DNA of 64,000 nucleotides from the NCBI GenBank assembly GCA_902524595.1, contig CABZDS010000004.1, positions 1-64,000 on the forward strand, written 5' to 3'. Both the position numbers and the translations under genes were made by a program. Under the pieces are notes generated by a model. The model saw only the letters and a program-made list of their open reading frames with translations. It did not search any database and had not been told where the DNA came from. Shown in pieces: positions 55,326-62,755 of the stretch; the first letter of the stretch is position 1, and every line of letters starts with the position of its first letter. The DNA comes from an uncultured Pelagibacteraceae bacterium (GTDB lineage Bacteria > Pseudomonadota > Alphaproteobacteria > Pelagibacterales > Pelagibacteraceae).

Positions 55326-57407
55326 TCAAGTGTTTAATTTTCCAGCTATTTTCAAAGCGAATGCGTAGTCTACTGCAATCTCCTCAATTGCTCCGTCTCT
55401 TCCAGATTTTCCTCCGTGACCTGCATTCATTTCTGTTTTTAATAAAAGTAAATTGTTATCAGTTTTGTACTCTCTTAATTTTGCGGTAAATTTTGCTGGC
55501 TCATCAAACAATACCCTGTTATCACTTAGACTTGTTGTTATCAAAATGTTTGGGTAATCCATCTTTTTAATATTGTTATAAGGTGCATATGAAAATATGT
55601 AATCAAAGTGTTCTTTTTTATCTTTAGCATTTCCAAATTCATCAAATTCGCCAACTGTTAAAGGTAACGAATGGTCTAGGTTCGTGGTCAACGAATCTAC
55701 GAAAGGAACGGCCATAACAATCCCCAAAAATAAATCAGGCACTTGGTTAACAACTGCACCCATTAAAAGACCTCCGGCAGATCCACCCATTCCAATAATA
55801 TTACCTTTAGATGTATACTTTTTTTCAATTAAAAATTTTGCAGAAGCAATATAATCTTCAAATGTATTTTTCTTTTTTAATAATTTTCCTTCTTTCCACC
55901 ATTTCATTCCTTTTTCCATACCGCCTCTAATATGAGAAGTTACCCATATAATATCTCGCTCTATTAAACTTACTCTAGTTGAAGAAAAACTTGGTGTCAT
56001 AGAACTTCCATATGATCCGTATCCATATAATAATAATTTTGCTGATCCATCTAATTTAGTTTTTTTATGTCTTGTTATAGTTATAGGCACCATTCTTCCG
56101 TCATGAGAAGCACACTCGAGTCTTTCAACTATATAATCATCAGAATTGTGGCCACTAGGTATCTCTTGTTCTTTTACTAATTTTTTCTTTTTTGTTTTAA
56201 GATTATAAATGTAAGTCCTCCCAGGTGTTTTGGGTGACGAATATGATAAATATACTGCATCAGTATTTCTATCTCTTTGGGTTAAAGATACACCAGGAAC
56301 TATAACTTTTTCATCTGAAAAAAATATTTCTTCTTCTTCATCATTTTTTGGATTTCTTAATATTAATTTTGATAATGCATTAGAAGTTTCAGATCTTATA
56401 ATCCAATCATTTAAGAAAATTAATCCACCAATTAAGACCTCTTCTCGAGCAGGTATAAATATTTCCCAGTCCTTTTTTTCTAAATCAGTTGTTTTTTCAA
56501 TCTTAAAATCTTCTGCATCTTCATTTGTATGTTTGTAGAAATTACCATTCCATGAATTTACAGAATAAATTATCCCTCTTTTCCTTTTATCTATTAGTTT
56601 CGGTTTTGGAATAATTTCATCTGCTTTAAAATAATATTGTTCGGAAGTATTATGGTCAGATGAGGTAATAAAAAAATACTTTTCATCTGAGCTTAGTCCA
56701 ATTCCTACAGTAAATGCTTCACTTTCCTCTTTAAAAATAATTATATCTTTGCTAGTAGGAGCTCCTATTTCGTGCCTGTAAATTTCTTTCGGTCTATGAT
56801 TGTCATCAAGCTTTGAGTAAAAAATATATTTATCGTCTAAACTAAATGTTATTCCACCACTAGTATTTTCAATTTTTTCACTAACTTGTTCTCTACTTTT
56901 AATGTCTCTTATATGTATAGTGTAATATTCAGATCCTTTTAAATCTAATGAGTAAGCTAATAATTTATCATTATAGCTAACTTCCAAGTCTCCAAGCCCA
57001 AAATATTCTGTTTTAAGTTTTTCTTTTTCTAGATCACCATTCCAAATTTCCTCTATTTCTTCAGAGTCTATTTTTTTTCTTAACTTTATAGAATAGTTTC
57101 CTTTTGTGGTTGTTTTTGTCCAATAGCTATATCTTACATCCTTGAATGGAAGGGACTCATCATCAAGTTTAATTCTTCCTTTAATCTCATCGAATAAAAC
57201 TTTTTGAATTTCTTTTGTATCTGACATTTGATCACCAAAATAAACATTTTCCTCTTCGAGATATTTTCTCACCTCTGGCAACAATTTTGAACTATCCTTC
57301 AGTACCTCAAGTATATTTTCCTGATGTATCCAACTATAATTGTCCTCCCAAGTCACGTTGTGACAAGATTTTAATTCTGGTTTTTTTTTTAGCTGTGGTA
57401 TTTTCAT
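55326..57407 (-). CDS. ptrB: Oligopeptidase B (S9 prolyl oligopeptidase family)
   Basis: PtrB cleaves short peptides after basic residues in the cytoplasm. The 693-residue protein has an N-terminal beta-propeller (about 70-400) and a C-terminal hydrolase domain with the catalytic serine in GMGGSAGGLLMG, the aspartate in TTSLSDNRV and the histidine in MNAGHGGKSGR. YGYGSYGSSMTPSFS and HIRGGMEKGMKWW are typical. No signal peptide. Only 17 bases separate its start from the divergent DnaJ-like gene. Confidence 0.93.
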   Translation of the reverse strand: MKIPQLKKKPELKSCHNVTWEDNYSWIHQENILEVLKDSSKLLPEVRKYLEEENVYFGDQMSDTKEIQKVLFDEIKGRIKLDDESLPFKDVRYSYWTKTTTKGNYSIKLRKKIDSEEIEEIWNGDLEKEKLKTEYFGLGDLEVSYNDKLLAYSLDLKGSEYYTIHIRDIKSREQVSEKIENTSGGITFSLDDKYIFYSKLDDNHRPKEIYRHEIGAPTSKDIIIFKEESEAFTVGIGLSSDEKYFFITSSDHNTSEQYYFKADEIIPKPKLIDKRKRGIIYSVNSWNGNFYKHTNEDAEDFKIEKTTDLEKKDWEIFIPAREEVLIGGLIFLNDWIIRSETSNALSKLILRNPKNDEEEEIFFSDEKVIVPGVSLTQRDRNTDAVYLSYSSPKTPGRTYIYNLKTKKKKLVKEQEIPSGHNSDDYIVERLECASHDGRMVPITITRHKKTKLDGSAKLLLYGYGSYGSSMTPSFSSTRVSLIERDIIWVTSHIRGGMEKGMKWWKEGKLLKKKNTFEDYIASAKFLIEKKYTSKGNIIGMGGSAGGLLMGAVVNQVPDLFLGIVMAVPFVDSLTTNLDHSLPLTVGEFDEFGNAKDKKEHFDYIFSYAPYNNIKKMDYPNILITTSLSDNRVLFDEPAKFTAKLREYKTDNNLLLLKTEMNAGHGGKSGRDGAIEEIAVDYAFALKIAGKLNT

Positions 57408-57424
57408 TTAAATTTAATTAATTT

Positions 57425-57934
57425 ATGAATATTTTTTTTGCAATACTAATAATTTTTATAATTCTTTATATTTTATTGAATTGGTTTGCCAAAACTTCAA
57501 CAAAAAAAATATCAAAATTTGTAAGAACATTTATTATAATTTCTTCAATATTGTTAGCGGTAATAATGGCATATGCAGGAAGATACATATTTTCCTTACC
57601 ATTTATGTTGGCTATTTTGCCTTTAATTAAAACAAAAGCTGGCATTTCTCTATTTCAGTTATTTAGATTATGGGGGCTTTTAAGAGTTCTAAAAAATTCC
57701 GGTAGATTTAATTTTAATCAATTCAATCAAAATATGTCATCTCAGAACATGAGTTTAGATGAGGCATATAGAATTTTAAATTTAGATCCTAAAAAAAAAT
57801 ATACAAAAGATGAAGTGATGAATTCTTACAAAAAAATTATGAAAAAAATTCATCCAGATAGAAGTCCAGAATTAAATAATATTGCCACTTTAGTGAACCA
57901 AGCCAAAGATACAGTTTTAAAATCTGTTGTTTAA
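57425..57934 (+). CDS. Membrane-anchored J-domain protein
   Basis: A 169-residue protein with an N-terminal membrane helix (about 1-20), two further hydrophobic segments (about 33-70), and a C-terminal J domain (about 110-169) with the HPD motif in KIHPDRSPE. This layout is that of alphaproteobacterial DnaJ-like membrane proteins related to mitochondrial Pam18/Tim14, but the client is unknown. The stop TAA shares TTAA with the stop of the convergent glycosyltransferase. Confidence 0.85.
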   Translation: MNIFFAILIIFIILYILLNWFAKTSTKKISKFVRTFIIISSILLAVIMAYAGRYIFSLPFMLAILPLIKTKAGISLFQLFRLWGLLRVLKNSGRFNFNQFNQNMSSQNMSLDEAYRILNLDPKKKYTKDEVMNSYKKIMKKIHPDRSPELNNIATLVNQAKDTVLKSVV

Positions 57935-58866
57935 GTATAACTTAATATTGACTTGTATACTTGTTCGACCTTAATTAAATTTGGATCAATTTTACTTCCA
58001 TGTGTAATATTATTAATATCATAACCTTCTGGAATAATTCTAATATGATTAGGAGTATAATCTGTATATGCTTTTGGAGAGTCCAGTAAAATTACAAGGC
58101 TTGGTTTACCAGATTGTGATGAAATATGAGAACCAAATGAATCATTTCCCACATACATATCTGCAGAAGCTATAAAAGGTATTACTTCTGAGATACTTTT
58201 GTCACTAAGATCTGTAATATTATCTCCTTCAACCTTATCAATTATTTCTTGTGCAATTAATTTTTCATTAGGACCGCACAAAATAAAAAAATTAAATTTA
58301 TTAAGTTTATTTAACTCATTTATTAGATTTGAGTAATTATCAGTACCCCACTTTGTTGTTGGACCCGAAGATCCAGCACCTATTACAATGTTAAATTTTG
58401 ACTTATCAAAATAAGTTGAGACTCCTTTAAGTTTGTTTTCCTGTATATAAATTTTTGTATATGTTTGACACTTATCTATATTTAATACACTCGCAGTAAA
58501 TTTTTGTGCTGCGTTGATCAAATGAAGATTTTTCTTTTTAAATACAGGATAGTGATAAACATCTTTGATCCCAGCTAACTTACATGCGATAAATATTCTA
58601 GGACTTGGATAAAAAATAAATATTTTATCAAAATTATATTTTTTTAATTCTGAGGAAAAACTAAATATATTATTAAATTTATTATATTTTTTATCTATTA
58701 CTTTGACTTCTTTAATTTTAGGGTCATCTTCCAATGCATCCGACAAATTCTTGCATAACGTAAAAATTGTTACAGGTCCAAACTTTTCAGATAGTTGATG
58801 CACATAACTTAGATGTAACAAATTTGCTCCAAGACCTATATAGCTAAGATAAACACAAACTTTCAT
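57931..58866 (-). CDS. Glycosyltransferase family 9 (heptosyltransferase-like)
   Basis: A 311-residue GT-B protein of the ADP-heptose:LPS heptosyltransferase family. It begins VCVYLSYIGLGANLLHLSYV and has the nucleotide-site-type region VIGAGSSGPTTKWGTDNYSNL, then FILCGPNEK and MYVGNDSFGSHISSQSGKPS. A role in lipopolysaccharide core or other surface glycan synthesis is likely; donor and acceptor are unknown. It stands alone, not in a glycan cluster. Confidence 0.82.
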   Translation of the reverse strand: MKVCVYLSYIGLGANLLHLSYVHQLSEKFGPVTIFTLCKNLSDALEDDPKIKEVKVIDKKYNKFNNIFSFSSELKKYNFDKIFIFYPSPRIFIACKLAGIKDVYHYPVFKKKNLHLINAAQKFTASVLNIDKCQTYTKIYIQENKLKGVSTYFDKSKFNIVIGAGSSGPTTKWGTDNYSNLINELNKLNKFNFFILCGPNEKLIAQEIIDKVEGDNITDLSDKSISEVIPFIASADMYVGNDSFGSHISSQSGKPSLVILLDSPKAYTDYTPNHIRIIPEGYDINNITHGSKIDPNLIKVEQVYKSILSYT

Positions 58867-58939
58867 AAGTATTTAGAATATATTTTTTTATTATTTTTTT
58901 TTTAAATCTATTCTATAAATATACTCATATAATTAAGTT

Positions 58940-59818
58940 ATGATTAATGGAATATATGCAGCTACATTGTCAGTATTAGATAAAAATCTGGCACTAAATA
59001 CAGAAAAAACGATCAAATATGCAGAAAACCTAATGGACAAAGGTTGCCATGGAGTCGTTTTTTTTGGAAGTACTGGACAATCACAACTCATATCTCTTTC
59101 GGAAAAAATTCAATTAATTAATTTATTACCAAAGAGTAATTACAGGGATAAATTTATAATTGGAACTGGTCTTAATTCGCTAGCTGATAATATTAATTTG
59201 ATAAAAATAGCTAAATCCAATGGGTTTAATAAATTTCTAATTATGCCTCCCGCCTATTATAAGTATAGCGATGACGATGTGATTAATTTTTACTCAAGAA
59301 TAATAGATGAAATTAATGAATGTAAAATAATATTATATAATTTTGAAAAACTCTCAGGATATAAATTTAGTATTGATTGTGTCGAAGAGTTGGTAAAAAA
59401 ATTTCCAAGTCAAATTGTTGGAGTAAAGGACAGTTCTTATAACTTATATGAAAATTTGAAAATAGATAATTTTTCAGTTATGCCTGGTTCAGAGTTAAAA
59501 TTGTTAAAAGGACTCGAATTAGGATGCTCTGGAATAATTACAGCAACAACAAATGTTACTTCAATTTTAGCAAGAGATGTTTACGATAAATTTCAAAATG
59601 GCTCAGATCAATCTTCAAACGAGAAATTATGTTTAGTAAGAAGTATTTTCGATAAATTTAATTTGATTTCAGGATTACATACCTTCATGGTGCAAATTGA
59701 TCAGGACTACAAGAATTTAATTCCACCATTGAAACTATTAAATGAAAACGAAAAAAAAATATTTTTTTCTGAACTTCAAAAAATTGATTTTGACTTTAAG
59801 CACTTAAAAGCAGCATAA
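58940..59818 (+). CDS. DapA/NAL-superfamily aldolase, not a typical dihydrodipicolinate synthase
   Basis: A 292-residue class I aldolase-fold protein. The Schiff-base lysine (Lys163 in VGVKDSS) and the tyrosine (Tyr133 in ILYNFEK) are kept, and GSTGQS (43-48) replaces the usual GTTGE. The position of the carboxylate-binding arginine of dihydrodipicolinate synthase (YNVPSRTG) is Leu138 here (YNFEKLSG). A 2-oxo-acid aldolase or dehydratase of unknown substrate is the best description. TAATG overlap with cfa; the 73-base AT-rich gap upstream holds the likely promoter region. Confidence 0.8.
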   Translation: MINGIYAATLSVLDKNLALNTEKTIKYAENLMDKGCHGVVFFGSTGQSQLISLSEKIQLINLLPKSNYRDKFIIGTGLNSLADNINLIKIAKSNGFNKFLIMPPAYYKYSDDDVINFYSRIIDEINECKIILYNFEKLSGYKFSIDCVEELVKKFPSQIVGVKDSSYNLYENLKIDNFSVMPGSELKLLKGLELGCSGIITATTNVTSILARDVYDKFQNGSDQSSNEKLCLVRSIFDKFNLISGLHTFMVQIDQDYKNLIPPLKLLNENEKKIFFSELQKIDFDFKHLKAA

Positions 59819-61005
59819 TGAAACTTATAAATTTTTTAAATGATTTGATTAAAGAAGATGGCTTTATCCTAATAGATTATAATTCTAATAGGTATGTTAT
59901 AGGGAAACCTTTGAAAGAAACCCCGGTAGAATTGCAATTACTAGATAAAAGCTTGCAACAAAAGTTACTTTTTCATCCTGATTTATATTTTGGTGAAGCT
60001 TATACCAATGGCTCTTTAAGATTAAAAAATGGAACGTTGACAGAATTTCTTGATATAGCTTTTAAAAATATTGGAAGAGCAGATATCAATATTTATGGAA
60101 AGACATTAAATAAAATAAAGGGAACTTTAAATTACTTAACAAGTTTTAATAAAATTAATAAATCAAAACAAAATGTTTCACACCATTATGATATTTCTGA
60201 AAAATTATATGATTTATTTCTTGATAAAAAAAGACAATATTCATGTGCATACTTCAAATGTGAAAATGACACTTTGGAAATTGCTCAAGAAAATAAAATC
60301 GATCACATAATTAAAAAACTTCATATACAACCTAACCAAAAAGTTTTAGATATTGGTTCAGGTTGGGGAACACTAGCAATTGATATTGCAAAAAAAACAA
60401 AAGCCTCAGTTACTGGAATTACACTTTCTGAAAATCAGTTAAAATATAGTCAAGAAAAAGCTAAAGAATTAAATTTAGATAACCAAGTTGAATTTAAGTT
60501 AATAGATTACCGACAATTGAATGAACAATTTGATAGGATAGTTAGTGTTGGTATGTTCGAACATGTTGGAAAAAAATTCTATAAAACCTATTTTAATAGA
60601 GTGTCTCAAATGTTAAAAAAAGAAGGAGTAGCTCTGATACACACAATTGGATCGAATCTTCCGCCTAGAGACCCACAGCCTTGGATAACAAAATATATAT
60701 TCCCTGGCGGATATACCCCTAGTTTAAGCGAAATAATAAGGCCAATCGAGGATTCTGGACTAATAGCTACAGATATAGAAATTTTAAGGATGCACTATGC
60801 CCACACTTTAAGAAATTGGAAAGAGAGATTTTTATCAAATAAAAATCAAGTTTTAGAAATGTTTGACGAAAAATTTTTAAGGATGTGGGAATTTTATCTT
60901 ACAAGTTGTGAATTGGCTTTTAAATGGGGAGATCAAGTTGTATTTCAACTTCAGTTAACTAAAGATATAAGATCTGTTCCTAATACTAGAGACTATATTT
61001 ATTAA
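59818..61005 (+). CDS. cfa: Cyclopropane-fatty-acyl-phospholipid synthase (Cfa-type methyltransferase)
   Basis: Cfa-type enzymes use SAM to modify unsaturated acyl chains in membrane lipids. The 395-residue protein has an N-terminal domain (about 1-110), NVSHHYDISEKLYDLFLDKK, the bicarbonate-site cysteine in QYSCAYF, the SAM motif VLDIGSGWGTLAIDIAK, glutamate in SVGMFEHVGKKF, and MHYAHTLRNWKERF. All catalytic positions I can place are present. Coupled to the aldolase gene. Other acyl-methyltransferase products cannot be excluded. Confidence 0.88.
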   Translation: MKLINFLNDLIKEDGFILIDYNSNRYVIGKPLKETPVELQLLDKSLQQKLLFHPDLYFGEAYTNGSLRLKNGTLTEFLDIAFKNIGRADINIYGKTLNKIKGTLNYLTSFNKINKSKQNVSHHYDISEKLYDLFLDKKRQYSCAYFKCENDTLEIAQENKIDHIIKKLHIQPNQKVLDIGSGWGTLAIDIAKKTKASVTGITLSENQLKYSQEKAKELNLDNQVEFKLIDYRQLNEQFDRIVSVGMFEHVGKKFYKTYFNRVSQMLKKEGVALIHTIGSNLPPRDPQPWITKYIFPGGYTPSLSEIIRPIEDSGLIATDIEILRMHYAHTLRNWKERFLSNKNQVLEMFDEKFLRMWEFYLTSCELAFKWGDQVVFQLQLTKDIRSVPNTRDYIY

Positions 61006-61034
61006 AAATTAGCTGATAAAGCTTTACTTCTTAA

Positions 61035-62213
61035 ATGAAAAAAAAGAAAAAAAAACCAAAAAAAAAAAATCTAAAAATAAAGATTAAAAAATCAAAAAAT
61101 AAATCTAAGTTAAAATTTAAAAAAAAAAAAATAAAATTAAAAAAAAAAACAACAAAAAGATTAAATCAAAGAAAAAAAATAAAAAAAGTTGAGTTAAAGA
61201 CAAGTACTAAAAAGGGTATTATTTCAAGAACAGTCAGACTTGAGGAAGATTTAAAAAATAAGTTTTCTTTCAAATTTAGTTTTAATTTATTAGTAATTGA
61301 TAAATTAATTCAAAAATTTTTTCAAAGTATAGAAACTAAATTAATTCGTTTTAAAGAAATAAGAGCTGAGGAAAAAAGACAAATTAAATTAGAGAAAATA
61401 GAACAGGCAGAAAAAGAAAAAATCGAAATTGAGAAACAAAAGAAATCAGATGAGGAAGCTTTTTTAAAAGAAAAAGAAATTCAGTTAAAACAAGAACAAA
61501 AATTAGAAAAAGAAAGAGCAAAAGATATAAAATTATTTTTAAGAAAAGAACAGGCCATACTGAGAAAAGAGCAGGCCGAGAGACAAAAGAAATTTTTACA
61601 AGAATTAAAATTAGAAAAACAAATAGAAAAGTTTAGAATAAGAGAGGTAAAAGAATTAGAACAACTGGAAAAATTAGCTTTAAGAGAAAAGAGAGAGGAT
61701 TATTCAGGATTACAAGAGCGTATCGAAAAACTAAAATTAAAATATCAACAAATAAGAGATCAGAAAATAAGAGAACGAGTCGAGGCGTTAGGTGTAGAAA
61801 CAGAAGAAGGAGACGATATAGCAAAATTACTTCAAAGAGAAAGGGAGTATACTTTAGCTAGGCAAAAAATTGAGATTGCACTTGAAAGCTTTTACAGAAG
61901 TGCAAATAGTTTAGTTTTTCAACTTAATAAAAGATATATAACTAAACATATGTCTATCTTAAGATGCATAGATAGAAGATTCGAAACCGGAGAAATTTTC
62001 ATAAAATGGGATGAGACAGTTGATGATGAGTGGTTAATACTAATTTATATTAAAAATAATTCTCCAGACGAAGGTATAGTCATTGAAGATAAAACAAATG
62101 AAGAAAAAAATATTTCACATGAATTTAAACCAAGTGAAATTTTTAGAGCCTCAGATTTAATGGTAGATTCATTAACACAGCTGATTGCAAAAAAAAGATC
62201 TAAGAATAATTAG
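61035..62213 (+). CDS. Lysine-rich coiled-coil protein of unknown function
   Basis: A 392-residue protein with three parts: an N-terminal tail with 33 lysines in the first 60 residues, a long charged coiled coil (about 95-285, heptad-like Glu/Lys/Gln/Leu) and a C-terminal globular region (about 285-392) with FYRSANSLVFQLNKRYITKH and FIKWDETVDDEWLILIYI. No signal peptide or membrane segment. The poly-lysine tail is encoded by A runs up to 12 long, prone to slippage. It may bind nucleic acid or membranes; this is inference. The stop shares TTAG with the convergent TPR gene. Confidence 0.75.
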   Translation: MKKKKKKPKKKNLKIKIKKSKNKSKLKFKKKKIKLKKKTTKRLNQRKKIKKVELKTSTKKGIISRTVRLEEDLKNKFSFKFSFNLLVIDKLIQKFFQSIETKLIRFKEIRAEEKRQIKLEKIEQAEKEKIEIEKQKKSDEEAFLKEKEIQLKQEQKLEKERAKDIKLFLRKEQAILRKEQAERQKKFLQELKLEKQIEKFRIREVKELEQLEKLALREKREDYSGLQERIEKLKLKYQQIRDQKIRERVEALGVETEEGDDIAKLLQREREYTLARQKIEIALESFYRSANSLVFQLNKRYITKHMSILRCIDRRFETGEIFIKWDETVDDEWLILIYIKNNSPDEGIVIEDKTNEEKNISHEFKPSEIFRASDLMVDSLTQLIAKKRSKNN

Positions 62214-62755
62214 ATCTGTTGGTCTTTAATAATCTGCTCAATAATCTTAATATTTTCACCACTTTTTATTAAAGGATATATTGATTGAGCTTTTTCTAAA
62301 TCATCAATTGCTTTTTCATATTGTTTATAAGATAAATAAATTTGTGCCCTTCCAGATAATGCTCCAAAGTGCCTTGGTTCCAAGTCTAATACTTTTTCAA
62401 TATCATCTAAAGATTTTTCATAATTTCCCATAATAAATAATAAAGTTGCTCTTTTATTCCATCCCTCAGCCCATTTTGGGTCTTCATTGATAACATCTGT
62501 GAATAGTTTTAAAGCCATCCTGTATTGTTGATGGTACATTGAATAGGTGCCGTTTTCCAACTTACTGGTTAAATACTCACTTTTCGGATGTTTCTTCCAA
62601 TTTTTCCAAATTTTGTCTTCAATTTTTTCGGCTTGGGTTAAATTTTTTGCGTAATAAAGTTCATCAAATAGTTTATTTAGATTGTCTGATGCTTTTACAG
62701 AATTACAAAATATAAAAAAAATTATGAAATAAAATATTTTCTTAATCACTAACAT
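62210..62755 (-). CDS. Periplasmic TPR-repeat protein
   Basis: A 181-residue protein with an N-terminal signal peptide (about 1-22, ending VKAS) and at least three tetratricopeptide-like repeats (about 70-165): YRMALKLFTDVINEDPKWAE, GNYEKSLDDIEKVLDLEPRH, KQYEKAIDDLEKAQSIYPLI. TPRs mediate protein contacts; partner unknown. It overlaps the upstream regulator gene by 14 bases, so it may be coexpressed with it. Confidence 0.82.
   Translation of the reverse strand: MLVIKKIFYFIIFFIFCNSVKASDNLNKLFDELYYAKNLTQAEKIEDKIWKNWKKHPKSEYLTSKLENGTYSMYHQQYRMALKLFTDVINEDPKWAEGWNKRATLLFIMGNYEKSLDDIEKVLDLEPRHFGALSGRAQIYLSYKQYEKAIDDLEKAQSIYPLIKSGENIKIIEQIIKDQQI

Noticed and set aside
61035..62213. Coiled-coil protein as a TolA- or TonB-like envelope protein
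   Set aside because: The charged coiled coil resembles TolA in composition only. There is no N-terminal membrane helix and no TolA C-terminal domain.
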